A program made the position numbers and the translations under genes. DNA of 64,000 nt from Symbiodinium natans (Eukaryota > Sar > Dinophyceae > Suessiales > Symbiodiniaceae), in assembly GCA_905221605.1 (NCBI GenBank), contig CAJNDS010000668.1, positions 317,555 to 381,554 of the forward strand. Reading direction: 5' to 3'. Positions 34,241-43,946 of this stretch are shown here, in pieces (position 1 is the stretch's first letter; every line of letters starts with the position of its first letter). The notes below the pieces were generated by a model that did no database searches, was not told the DNA's origin, and saw nothing but the letters and a program-made list of their open reading frames with translations.

Positions 34241-37200
34241 AGATTTGGTACGGAATTTGGTACTGTCCCTTAAAGGCTTCTAAACCCTAAACCCTAAACC
34301 CTAAACCCTAAACCCTAAACCCTAAACCCTAAACCCTAAACCCTCAGTTCCACGACCTCCGTCAGCCGAGGTACATCTCCCGCCGGAGCTCCGAAGCCAG
34401 GCCTGGCCGTTGTCTGCTGAAGAATCGACCTGGCCCAGGGGGGTTAGGGTTTAGGGTTTAGGGTTTATAGGGTTTAGGGTTTAGGGTTTTTAGGGTTTTT
34501 AGGGTTTTTAGGGTTTTTAGGGTTTAGGGTTTAGTGTTTGGGATTTAGGGTTTAGGGTTTATAGAGTTTAGGGTTTAGGGTTTATAGGGTTTAGGGTCTA
34601 GGGTTTCGGGCTTTAGGGTTTAGGGTTTAGGGTTTGGGGCTTCACTGGTCGTACTACTCCGGATATAGTATGGTTTTGTGGTACCTAAGATTCCGCAATC
34701 GCACTACAAGCGGACCTTCTGGGTTTTGGATTGGACTGGCGCCCGGCTCCCTTTGTAAACCTTGTAAACCCTGCTTGGCGGTGGCCGAATCCCAACCCTC
34801 TGCAACCACAAAAGCCCTGCAGCGTACTTGGAGGTTCATTAAGGGTAGTTATAAGTAGGGTTACAGGTACCCTAAAGAGGTGTTTGAAGTATAGTTACCA
34901 TGCTTATAACCCTGCTTATGACGACCCCTGAACCTCCAAGTGGAGGCAAAACATGTCCACGAAAGGCAAAACCCCCAGAAACCCGAAACTCGCAAAGCCC
35001 CCAACCCTAAAATCCGAACCACCCCCCCCCCCCCCCCCAAAAAAAAAAAAGACAAATAAAAAAAACTGAATCCCTTCCCTCACTCAACAATAAATAGCAA
35101 AACGATAAAGATAAAAGATAAATATTTTTTTAAAAGGCAAGAAAAAAAGCAAAAAAGGCGCATCCGCCAGCGCTTCGCCCTCTCCGCTGGGGCCGCCCTC
35201 CGCCGTCCGCGCCGCGGGCGCACAGGGGCGCAGGGAGAGGCCTGGACCAAGAGGGTTTGAGGGCTTTGGGGTTTGGGTTTAGGGTTCAGGGTGTAGGGTT
35301 AGGGGTTGTGATTTCGGGTGTGGGGTTGAAATTCGGGGTTTAGGGCTTGTAAATTGAGGGGTAGAGGTGTTTCAATGCGACACTTGCCAGTTTCGACCTG
35401 TACTGCAACTGTTACTTTGAGGGGGTGGGGGGGGGGGGGCGCCAGGAGACGACATCTTCAGATTTTCAGACTGACGTTCAGAAGCCAGTGTTTGGTGAAG
35501 GTCTTTCAGTTCAGTAGTGACCGTGACATACACACATACATACTGCGACTTGTTAAAAGACTCACCCCTTGCCAGCCGCTGTGGCAGGCGTAGCAACATG
35601 TACAGGCTTGGGCTAGGCTTTAGAGTTTTCTAGGGTTTTGGTTGAACCCTAGGCCTACCCCTAGGTGGAGGGCAGCCCAGGGGCAGAACTTCTGTATGTT
35701 CTAGGGTTCAAGGTGTTTAGGGTGCGACATGCAAACGGAGGTTTTGCATTTCATCTTGAAATCAAAGACGAAGAAGATGTTTGATGGCGTGGGTGTCAAG
35801 TCGGCTTTGTGAACCCCACATGTCCCACCTTCTGACGTGACCGAATCTGCTGCCTGCAGCTTTGCGCAGTTTAATCATTCATGCTGGATTTCCGGTGAGC
35901 AGCAACCAGCACACACACACACAACCCTAAACCCGGCGCCGTGAAGGAAGAGGCGCCACTTCCTCGAAGCCACGGAGAGAGAGGTGCAGAGGAAAGACAA
36001 AAGCAAGTTGCCGGCCCGCCACAACCGTGCTTTGGGTTGAGGGTTGAGGGTTTAGTATGGGGGTCGGAATAAGTTACTAAAAGTATTCCCTTATGGCCCC
36101 TTTTTCAATCTACCACAATACCCCCCCCCCCCCCCAAAAAAAAAAAAAAGGCCTATTCTAATTGTTAAGGCCCCTGTAGTGGGGGGTTTGGGTCTGGGGT
36201 TTGGGGGTTTGGGTTTGAGGGCCAAGCCCCTGAGTAGGCTCTTGGAATCTTTGTATAGGTTCCCTTCTTATGGGGGGGGGGGGGGGGGTGTTAAGAGAGA
36301 ATCACGCTTTGGAATTTGTTCTCAGATGGTGTTTTAAGGGGCAATCCCAGGCATTGCCCAGGCGGTTTAGGGTTTAGGGCCGGGCTTTAGTAGATGTTGG
36401 GTTTAGGGTTGAAGGGTTATAAGCCCCACAAGCTTAACCCGCAGAGTCCCAGTTAAGAGAGCATGGTTTTGTGCTTATGCATTTCAATGAACTGTTTAGG
36501 GTTTAGGGTTTAGGGTTTAGGGTTTAGGGTTTAGGGTATTCTTTTTCAGGCGGAACACTTATAGCTCTCTGGGAATGAAGGACCCAACCCCAAGCTTGAA
36601 ATCCCGGCAGCCCTCGGGTGGCCAAATTGTGAGAAGGGACTCGGGATTGGCTTTAGGAAGTAGGGTTTAGGGTTTAGGGGCTTAGGGCTTAGGGCTTAGG
36701 GTTTAGTAACATCTAGGGATCAGGGATTAGGGCTTAGGGCCCTAGAAAGAATTTCTGTGCAATCCCGCACCCCGGCTCCCACCACTAGCTGCCACCAGGG
36801 CCTAACCTCGCCACCCTTTGATTGGGCAGTTCTCAAGTTGTATAGGTAGGGTTAGAGTTAAGGCAACCGTACTTAGAACCCTAGAAAAGGGCGCTCGGAA
36901 CTCTACCGAAAACTACCCATGAACCTCCAACTAGCTTTAGTTGGTTTAGGGACCACCCTAATTCTTCGGGGGGTTCTCTCAGACATGGCCCCTTAAACCC
37001 TAGACCCTAAGCCCTAAACCCTAAACCCTACACCCTCCCTAAACCCAAATTCCTCTGCAATTTCGACTGAGGTCTCTCCCAGGTGTGCAAGCGTTGCACA
37101 GAGATGCAGGCGGCTGTGGTCACAAGACGGCTTCGGGTGGAGGGTTTGGGGTTTAGGTCTGTTTGGTTTAGGGTTTAGGGTTTAGGGTTTAGGGCTTAGG

Positions 37201-38181
37201 GCTTAGGGTTTAGGGTTTAGGGTTTAGGGTTCAGGGATTTGGGTTTTGGGCTGAGGGCTTCCAGGATTTGAGGCTTAGAGGCCGAGGGCTCTAGCCTGGA
37301 CTCCTAAGCTCGTACTGTTGGCCCATTGCTGTTTTTTGGGACATTATTTTGCCTTCCGGAAAGAGCCCTTGGAATCTATCAGAGCTTTCCATACTCCAAG
37401 CGACAAGAATGCCTGCGATAGGAACTTTCAGCCTAACGCTAGAAGCACTCCTAAACCCCAAATCCCAGACCCTAAACCCTAAACCCTAAACCCTAAACCC
37501 TAAACCCTAAACCCTAAACCCTAAACCCTAAACCCTAAACCCTAAACCCTAAACCCTAAACCCTAAACCCTAAACCCTAAACCCTAAACCCTCCCTTCGA
37601 CGCAGAGCGGGATCTTCGGTCTGAGAAGCACCTTTCTGGCACAGGTCGCCAATCCATTGGAGAAGTACAGCGTGCCCGACCCTCATGCGTTTGAAGCCAG
37701 GGGTTTAGGGTTTAGGGTTTAGGGTTTAGGGTTCAGGGTTCAGGGTTCAGGGTTCAGGGTTCAGTGTTTAGGGTTGCATGCAAAGTGGGGCCGGGTGTGT
37801 TCGTGCATGCCTTCCCAGGGCATGCCCATGACCCGGTTAGAGTCGGCCCTAAACCCGAAACCCCAAACCTAAACCCTAAACCCTAAACCCTGAACCCCAT
37901 CAAGCACCTTGACCGCACCAGGTCTACTGTTGAGTTCAACAAGACCCTTGCGGAGTATGAGGCCTGGCATGCTTGGAAGCTCCTAGCTTCAGGACTTATA
38001 ATGAGGGGTTAGGGGTTAGGGGTTAGGGTTTAGGGTTTAGGGTTTAGGGTTTAGGGTTTAGGGTTTAGGGTTTAGGGTTTGGGCTCTGCAAGTAGCAGCA
38101 CCATCACCCCAACCACAGGAAACACCTCCGGAATTTAAGAGCCTCCGGCTCAAGCCGCCGACCCCGCTGGAGCATAGTTGA
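24754..38181 (+). CDS. DeSI-like PPPDE thiol peptidase (24 exons, telomere-repeat-bounded introns)
   Basis: PPPDE enzymes are His/Cys isopeptidases acting on SUMO or ubiquitin conjugates. Exons: 24754-24810, 25295-25330, 25819-25879, 26308-26349, 26933-26964, 27570-27662, 28113-28296, 28342-28367, 30093-30151, 30773-30842, 31781-31828, 32549-32617, 33563-33625, 34401-34442, 35171-35254, 35951-36035, 36351-36364, 36462-36493, 36634-36659, 37083-37136, 37606-37702, 37819-37835, 37905-38007 and 38093-38181 (TGA). Joined, the domain reads VALSIYAARR, then GLGGAFHVGVQ (catalytic His), VYWLEWSFGWC, RQRLPLGRLSLG, VLDVLRELRRQW, YDLLRRNCAHFC (catalytic Cys) and APDWVNALAVTG, all in family order. Exon 28113 adds an unusual ~45-residue insert. 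The C-terminal ~350 residues are of unknown family. Donors are GT, GC (25880, 26965, 30152) and GA (24811, 27663, 28368, 30843, 32618). Every junction keeps phase except 36659/37083. The start ATG follows CCCAG, as in spliced-leader genes. Confidence 0.7.
25180..25254. repeat. Palindromic element, family 2
   Basis: The left arm CTAAAGGCTCTTACGTAGTACC faces GGAACTATATGGAGCC on the right. Other copies: 16443-16537, 31021-31112, 32044-32137, 43007-43098, 43749-43833 and, partly, 44112-44183. All lie in introns or spacers. Confidence 0.75.
25375..25457. repeat. Palindromic element with GACTTAG/CTAAGTC arms
   Basis: TTGGAAGTTCTAGGATTTGAC plus TTAG on the left; AGTAAGTCAAACAGACTTCC plus AA on the right. 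Same family as the intronic palindrome at 12342-12469, which links the two halves of the window. Confidence 0.7.
26085..26172. repeat. Palindrome with CCCCCTT/AAGGGGG ends
   Basis: TTCCCCCTTTTACTAACAGTC faces GACTGCTAGTATAAGGGGGG, with inner arms GATAGGGA/TCCCTATC. It lies between a TTTAGGG-rich side and a CCCTAAA array inside an intron. Confidence 0.7.
26185..26505. repeat. Inverted telomere-like arrays flanking a 42-nt exon
   Basis: (CCCTAAA)n at 26185-26257, the exon at 26308-26349, then (TTTAGGG)n at 26346-26505. It is a clear example of the exon-island layout: one array type closes the upstream intron and its complement opens the next. Confidence 0.9.
26755..26912. repeat. Family-1 palindrome with a telomere-like array in its loop
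   Basis: The left arm CTACTTGGAGGTTCATGGGT and right arm ACTACCCAGGAACCTCCAAG enclose about nine CCCTAAA units (26821-26880). Other family-1 copies: 29856-29952, 34825-34941, 36840-36931, 48061-48207, 51073-51191, 56055-56180, with partial copies near 38886, 57143 and 62420. Confidence 0.85.
29602..29725. repeat. Palindromic element, family 3
   Basis: The left arm TGGTAGCCCAGTGG leads into CCCCTTTTCCC; the right arm GGGTGCC leads into GGTTACTGGGCTACTA. Further copies: 24530-24630, 44813-44876, 45369-45489 and 56779-56880. Confidence 0.8.
30171..30245 (+). repeat. CAACCCCT octamer array
   Basis: About nine perfect CAACCCCT units inside an intron, next to CCCTAAA-type repeats. It is a locally expanded variant and does not match the telomeric heptamer. 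Confidence 0.9.
30330..30380 (+). repeat. Tandem duplication of a ~29-bp unit
   Basis: AGCTTCGCGTTCAAACGCTC, continuing TGAACCCCA, occurs twice in direct succession within an intron. Confidence 0.85.
31323..31478 (+). repeat. TTTAGGG array, ~20 units
   Basis: Nearly uninterrupted TTTAGGG with a few TCTAGGG variants at 31360-31375. It lies inside the intron between the PPPDE Cys exon and the APDWVNAL exon. Confidence 0.9.
32393..32617 (+). repeat. CCCTAAA array closing an intron, followed by an exon
   Basis: About 15 CCCTAAA units (32393-32506), a 40-nt spacer ending CCAAGGCAG, then the exon 32549-32617. TTTAGGG units resume at 32621 directly after the inferred GA donor. Confidence 0.85.
33240..33282 (+). 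repeat. Poly-T / poly-G junction
   Basis: TTTATT repeats and a T run pass directly into a G run. The reverse-complement form (C run into A run) occurs at ~35022-35050, ~36121-36149 and ~40106-40133; another T-to-G junction is at 53580-53620. Confidence 0.8.
37465..37592. repeat. CCCTAAA array, ~18 units
   Basis: Perfect heptamers ending 14 nt upstream of the exon at 37606 (acceptor GACGCAG). The TTTAGGG complement begins right after the same exon at 37703. Confidence 0.9.
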
Positions 38182-38239
38182 AAGGTTTAAACGCGCTCGT
38201 CAGCTCAAAGGATGCCAAAAGTTGATTTGCTTGAGTTTC

Positions 38240-38402
38240 TGAAACGTTGGTGGGGGGGGGGGTAGGGAGGTGGGGGGGGGGGGGGGGGGGAAGGTTGGGC
38301 GGGGGGGAAAAGGGGGTGGGGGTGGGGGGGGGGTGGGGGGTAGGGGGAGGTAGGGGGGGGTAAGGGTGGGGTAAGGGGGGGGGGGGGGGGGTAGGGGGGG
38401 TG
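38240..38402 (+). repeat. G-rich low-complexity tract
   Basis: Long G runs broken by TA and AAG, lying in the ~230-bp gap between the stop at 38181 and the ATG at 38415. Its - strand Pro-rich ORF is an artefact. A complementary C run lies at ~38496-38527. Confidence 0.8.
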
Positions 38403-38414
38403 CCAAAGGGCCCT

Positions 38415-41400
38415 ATGTGCTGTGCGAAACCGCCTGGTTCGTGAGTTTATGCGGTGTGGGTGGCCTGGCCTCCATGGAAAAGCTGCCCGGGGACCCCCCC
38501 CCTACCCCCCCCCCCCCCCCCCCCCCCGCGTTTTGGGGGGGTCAGGAGGGAAAGAGGGAGGTTTTCACCTCCCTTTCCCATCCAACACGCCGCCAGGGTC
38601 GGCGGACCCCAAACCCTAAACCCCAAGCCCCCAAACCCCAAACAACAAACCTCCAAAACCCCGAAAACCCCAAAAACTTCAAAAACTCCAAACCCCAAAC
38701 CCTAACCCTAAACCCTAAACCCTCAGCCAGGAAGACGGAGCTGTGCAGAGCGCCATCTCCGCCCTGATGGGTGCCCCTCCGGGCGGCGCTGCGGCGGTGA
38801 CCGAGGATCGGTCTGGTGGTGAGGGTTAGGGTTTAGGGTTTAGGGTTTAGGGTTGAGGTTTGAGGTTTGAGGGTTGAGGGTTTAGGGCTACTTGGAGGTT
38901 AATGAGTAGTTCTAAGTAGGGTTAAGAGTAGAATAGGGTTGTAAGTAAAGTTACCATGCTTACTTGGCAGTGTTTTGCATTTTCCCTTATTGGGTTTCAG
39001 AGGATCATACCTTCTGGAGGGCGGTGCGCTGTGGGGCCTGTGTTTTTTTTGGTGTTTTTGCAGTGCACAAGTGTTTATAAAGCAGGTGTGCATGCACATG
39101 ACACTCTGTATCCTGGATACTTTATATTTACGAGCACGCGCGCATACACAGGATAATAATTCATCCCAGAGACTCCATTCGTAGACCATACCTTGGCTGC
39201 CAGCAGAGTAAAACGAAAAAAAAAAAGAGCTTTCCACGACTGTGGATACGTAACAGCACGTGCAGCTCGCTCAGCAGCGATGTATTTCTTTTACCCCGTT
39301 CACGTCAGCACTCAGCTGTGCCTTGAAGCCCCTAGAATCCGGCTCCTTGGTTTCGCCTGTGAGTATATAAACTAGAGAGATACACACAGTGACACCGTGC
39401 TTTTCTTCTCACTGTCGAGAAGCCGGCTTCTTTCTGGCACACTTTGCGGCAGGCCTTTTCTTGAGACCGTTCCCGCACGTGTACGGCTTGCTACGCTTCT
39501 TGTTCTTTCTATTCGCACCTATGCGAGGTAGATACTCGGTTTTTCTACGCTCCACAGCAATGTTGTGTAACTCACAAAAGTACAACACCTTGAACGCATG
39601 TCGCTCGGGCGTCGCTTCATTGAGTATGCGCGCAAAGTTTCGGAACCAGGAGAAAACCCCCTCAGCTGCCGATGTGTTGATTTTGTCGACACGTCTAGAC
39701 AACCTGACATGGCGGAGCGGATTACAGAGGCACGACTTCGTGTGCCCGTGCGAGTGGAATTTATCGACCACCCAAAACTTGATTTGCTTCAGTCGCTTTT
39801 GCTTGAGTGCGGACGGGTAGAAACTACAAGCGCGATCGACGATGACGCAGTTCATGTTCTTGTAGGAGGGAAGGATAGAGGTGATAGCGTCCTCCAGGAG
39901 CGACAATCTGTACTAGCGCGCACACATGCACCAAAAAGAAACTAATGCAGCCGAGATGCTATATATTTATTATTTATATGAGGTTAAAGGTTTAGGGGTT
40001 AAGGGTTACTTACTGCGTGCTGCTCGATGGTTGCGAGCTGCTCGTTGCAATCCAGGCACCTGGGGAGCGGGGGGGGGGTGTCTCAACAGCCCCAAGACCC
40101 TGCACCCCCCCCCCCCCCCAAAAAAAAAAAAAATATAATAATCAATGCTTATAAGCAAACCATCCAAAAAAGATCAATGCTTATAAGCAAACCATCTGCT
40201 TATAAGCAAACCCTGGCTCGACAAAAAAAAGAAACCAGAAGAAATCAAGTATGACAATCAACCACGCCCATCTAAGCTGAGTATAGTTCAACTACTTAAC
40301 TTCGTCCATCCAACCTGAAACAACTGAATCTTCAACGAAGAGCCCATCTAACCTTAATATAGTTCAACTACCTAACTTCGCCCATTCAACCTCAAACAAC
40401 GGAATCTTCCACGAAGAGCGTTAAAAAAAAACGCAGGCCCCACAGCGCACCCTTCTGTATTGTTTAGAGGCTTTTTGAGGGCCATGCTGGGGAAAGAGGG
40501 GGAACACTCAGACTTCAGGGCTTTCAGGGTTGAAGTGTAGGGCCGTAATAGGTTTAGGAAGAAGGGTTTCGGGCTTTCGAGTGGCCGGATGGGCCCCAGA
40601 AAAGCCCTTATGTAGTTCATTGGGGGAACCCCGAAATCCGAAGATGTCCTTGTGATGACTCAAGGTCGTCTTAATCGAGGACCCAGAGTAGGCCCTTATT
40701 CCATGCGTTTAGGGTTTAGGTTCCCTTACGAGCCCCTTGAAACCAAACAGGGTGCCCTGTTTATTCCCAGGCTGCTCTTGGGTGTCGTAGCCCTAAACCC
40801 TAAACCCTAAACCCTAAACCCTAATCCCTAAACCCTCAACCCTAATCCTAAACCCTAAACAAATTTTATTCCTAGGCTGCTCTTGGTTCTAGGGGTCTTT
40901 TTTGGTCTCGGAGCTCGAGCATGCTCCCTCCGGGGAGGAGGGGGGGTTTTAAGGATTGCTTCAGGGTCCAAACCCTATGAGCCTAAACCTACTAGAGCTT
41001 TAGGGTTTAGGGTTTATGGTTTAGGGTTTAGGGTTTAGGGTTTAGGGCTTACGCAAGAAACGAGCTCCCGGACAAGGCCTCCTCCAGCTTGACTCCCAAG
41101 AAGCTGACGGCTCGGGCCCTGTGTTCGTGGATTTCGAGGGCTTGTCCAGGTTGTTTTAGAGTTGAGGGAACCCTGAGTGAAGGGTTTAGGGTTTAGGGTT
41201 TAGGGTTTAGGGTTTAGGGTTTAGGGTTTAGGGTTTAGGGTTTAGGGTTTAGGGTTTAGGGTTTAGGGTTTAGGGTTTAGGGTTTAGGGTTTAGGGTTTA
41301 GGGTTTAGGGTTTAGGGTAGAGGAGAGCTTGTAGGGTGTTGTAGGGATGTCAGTGAGGCGAGCTTGTAGGGTGTTGTAGGGATGTCAGTTTCAGCAGGAG

Positions 41401-41555
41401 AGGGCAGAGCCAGCATGCCTTGACACTCAGACGCTCCCAGTCTTGATGCACATCCTCCTGCTCCTGCAGCTGAGGACATCCACAAGTTCATGCTCAAGGA
41501 GTATGAGAAGATTGCACGGGGGCCCAGCAAAGGGAGAGCTTGGCGATTGCCTTGA
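38415..41555 (+). CDS. Unidentified gene, four linked exons
   Basis: Exons 38415-38440 (ATG, MCCAKPPGS; donor GTGAGT), 38727-38818 (QEDGAVQSAISALMGAPP), 41077-41149 (LLQLDSQEADGSGPVFVD) and 41441-41555 (LDAHPPAPAAEDIHKFM, KEYEKIARG; TGA 41553-41555). All three junctions keep phase. The last exon may instead splice before its TGA through a GA donor and continue to 42123. The 2.3-kb second intron contains the transposon at 39015-40458. No family is recognised. Confidence 0.55.
39409..39906 (-). CDS. Transposase-like ORF (possibly KDZ-type), partial
   Basis: 165 residues on the opposite strand from all host genes. It carries CVIVDRACSFYP, then VVDKFHSHGHTKSCLC, then NTSAAEGVFSWFRNFARI and a basic C-terminus. 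An Asp, a D-K-F-H plus G-H-x-x-C block and an N-x-S-x-x-E block recall the RNase-H-fold transposases of the KDZ group. An in-frame TAG lies just upstream in a possible splice acceptor, so the 5' part is missing or on another exon. The family is an inference. Confidence 0.45.
   Translation of the reverse strand: MSLLEDAITSILPSYKNMNCVIVDRACSFYPSALKQKRLKQIKFWVVDKFHSHGHTKSCLCNPLRHVRLSRRVDKINTSAAEGVFSWFRNFARILNEATPERHAFKVLYFCELHNIAVERRKTEYLPRIGANRKNKKRSKPYTCGNGLKKRPAAKCARKKPASRQ
40268..40420 (+). repeat. Tandem duplication of ~76 bp
   Basis: CCCATCTAAGCTGAGTATAG continuing through CAACTACTTAACTTCG to ACGAAGAG is followed by a second, ~90% similar copy. It lies near the right end of the 39015-40458 element and may be a subterminal repeat. 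Confidence 0.8.
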
Positions 41556-41743
41556 GCTAAGAACCCTAAACCCTAAACCCTAAACCCTAAACCCTAAACC
41601 CTAAACCCTAAACCCTAACCCCTAAACCCTAAACCCTAAACCCTAAACTCTAAACCCAAACCCCTAAACCCTAAACCCTAAACCCTAAACCCTAAACCCT
41701 AAACCCTAAACCCTAAACCCTAAACCCTAAACCCTAAACCCTA
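41184..41743. repeat. Opposed TTTAGGG and CCCTAAA arrays around an exon
   Basis: TTTAGGG at 41184-41318 (about 19 units), then the exon 41441-41555, then CCCTAAA at 41561-41743 (about 25 units with CCCCTAAA variants). A direct repeat of GCTTGTAGGGTGTTGTAGGG (41327 and 41363) precedes the exon. Confidence 0.85.
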
Positions 41744-42122
41744 TCAGAAGAGCACCAACCCCTGTGATTTGGTGTCAGGAGTCTTGACTCCTGGGGTGGG
41801 TTCCGAAGTTAGGGTCCCTTTTGTACAAGGTGCCATATCATGTCGGGATCCCAAAAAAAGAGCCTACATAACACCCTAAGCTTAGGCTCTACAGGGTATA
41901 TGAGGGGCATACTAAGGGACCATGCAGCTACGTACCCTTAGATAAACCCTACTCGGAAGCTCTTTTGACTTAGCAAGTCCACTTCGCATCCCCTAGAAAC
42001 CATATCAGAATCCTCATAACCCAACTTATGAACCCTACACCCTACACCCTACACCCTAAACCCTAGACCCTAAACCCTAAGCCCTAAACCCTAAACCCCT
42101 GTAACCCTAAGCCCTGTCCCAG

Positions 42123-43518
42123 GTGGGCGCCGAGAAGGCCTCGAAGGACGCCACGGTGTTCAGCTTCGCAGCCCAGGCCAGAGGTGTAGGGTTTAGGGTT
42201 TAGGGTTTAGGGTTTAGGGTTTAGGGTTCAGGGTTTAGGGTTTAGGGTTTAGGGCGACAGGGTTTAGGGTTTGGGGTTTAGGCTACAGGGTTTGGGGTTT
42301 AGGGCTGCAGGGTTTAGGGTTTGGGGTTTAGGGTTACAGGCTACAGGGTTAGGGGTTTAGGGTTACAGAGTTTGGGACTTGGCGTTGCAGCGTTTCGGGT
42401 TCAGGGCTACCGGTTTTAGGGTTTGGGGTCTAGAGTTGCCGGGGGTTTAGGGGTTTAGGGTTTAGGCTAGCCCGAACCCAGTACAAGGCCTGGCACCCCT
42501 CATCCGTTCTTGCGACTCTGCAGTGGTGCCTCCTGCGTAGGAGTCTTTAAGCGCAAAGGCTTCAGGGGGTAATTCAGATGAGTAAAAGGTTCAGAGGGGA
42601 ACAGCCTAAACCCTAAATCCTGAACCCTAAACCCTAAACCCTAAACCCAGAACCCAGAACCTTGCAGGCCTACGTGGCAGGCAAGACGGAGGCAGAGTTC
42701 AAGATCGCCTCGAAGGACAGCGAAGACGGGGTGTCGTTCACGCGTAGATGCTTTGTCAAACCCTAAGCCCGAAGCCCTAAACCCTCAAGGCCCCTGTAAC
42801 TTGAAATTCTTAAGAAACATCGGGCCTTCTGAGACGCGTCACCGATGCTCTCGGCGGGTCCAGGGTTTAGGGTTTAGGGTTTAGGACCGGCTTTAGGGTC
42901 TAGGGTTTAGTGTTTAGGGTTTAGGGGCTTAGGGGTTTTGGGGGTTTTGGGTTTAGGTTTCAGGGTCGTTTTGGTTCAGGGCAGCTTGCTCAGCTATTTC
43001 ATGACTCAGGCTCTCATGTATACATCCTTTTTGGGTTCGTTCTAAGGGGTTCTACTAGACTACCCCCCCAAAAAGGTGCTACGTAAGAGCCGTTGGGTGC
43101 CAGAGAAAGTCGCAACGCCTCCTTTTCAAGCAAGTCTGCGCTGAGTCGTCGGCTTGTTCCTTGCATTGCTTTGACCCAGCATACGGTTCGCTTAGGGTTT
43201 AGGGTTTAGGGTTCAGTTTTTCCAAGGCTTCTCCCTGGATTTATAGGGTTCGTAACAGAGGGGGGCTTCATGGGGGTGCCCAGGAAACCTTATAGGGAAG
43301 CTTAGGGGGCTTTCCAAAAATTGTCGTGTCTTAGGTTGGGGCCACACACACTAAACCCTAAACCCTAAACCCTAAACCCTAAACCCTAAACCCTATAAAG
43401 CCCCGAAACAGAGCCTCCCCTCTCCCCTTGGCTGTCTGGGCGTTCATGGGATCAAGAGAGGGCCATAAAATGCCGGAATCTGTTGCAGGCTCTTAGGGTG
43501 CACTTAGAACCCATGTGA
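42123..43518 (+). CDS. Unidentified gene, six linked exons
   Basis: Exons 42123-42183 (VGAEKASKDATVFSFAAQ), 42488-42534 (LAPLIRSCDSAVVPP), 42668-42743 (AYVAGKTEAEFKIASKDS), 42815-42864 (TSGLLRRVTDALGG), 43131-43185 (QVCAESSACSLHCFD) and 43457-43518 (RAIKCRNLLQALRVHL; TGA 43516-43518). All five junctions keep phase; one donor is GC (42535). Each acceptor is AG, and introns carry TTTAGGG at 5' ends. It may be the 3' part of the gene starting at 38415. No family is recognised. Confidence 0.6.
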
Positions 43519-43650
43519 AAGGGTTTAGGGTTGAGGGTTTAGGGTTTAGGGCTTAGGGCTTAGGGTTTAGGGTGATAAGTGAAAGGGTTTAGGGTTGAGG
43601 GTTTAGGGTTTAGGGCTTAGGGTTTAGGGTTTAGGGTGATAAGTAGGGTA
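43505..43650 (+). repeat. Duplicated higher-order repeat of telomere-like variants
   Basis: The block GTGAAAGGGTTTAGGGTTGA, continuing with GGGCTTAGGG units and ending GGTGATAAGT, occurs twice in tandem. This shows that array segments are duplicated locally as blocks. Confidence 0.75.
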
Positions 43651-43946
43651 GTTATACGTATCTAGTGGTACCTCGAACCCTACTGGTAATTATTCCTAAA
43701 CCCCAACCCCCGAAGGCCTAACCCAAAAGAAGCCCCTAAAGCCAGAACTACCTGAAGGCTTCCTTTTTGGGCTAGTTATAGGGGATTCTAGTATACTACC
43801 TCAAAAAGGTACTACATAGGAGCCTTTGGGTACCCATGCCCTAAACCCTAAACCCTAAACCCTAAACCCTAAACCCTAAACCCTAAACCCTAAACCCTAA
43901 ACCCTAAACCCTAAACCCTAAACCCTGTAGAGTTCAACCCTCAGAG

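Larger units (their letters stand above)
39015..40458. mobile_element. TIR DNA transposon in an intron
   Basis: The left end (39022-39050) contains GGTGCGCTGTGGGGCCTGTG then a T run. The right end (40423-40458) contains an A run then CGCAGGCCCCACAGCGCACC, its reverse complement. The interior has no TTTAGGG arrays, holds a - strand transposase-like ORF and has GCTTATAAGCA palindromes shared with the 18129-20603 element. Exact tips and target-site duplication could not be fixed by eye. Confidence 0.65.

Noticed and set aside
38200-38406. Poly-Pro ORF on - strand
   Set aside because: Translation of a G-run tract in an intergenic gap.
39389-39820. + strand ORF over the transposon
   Set aside because: Shadow of the - strand transposase-like ORF, which has the recognisable motif blocks.
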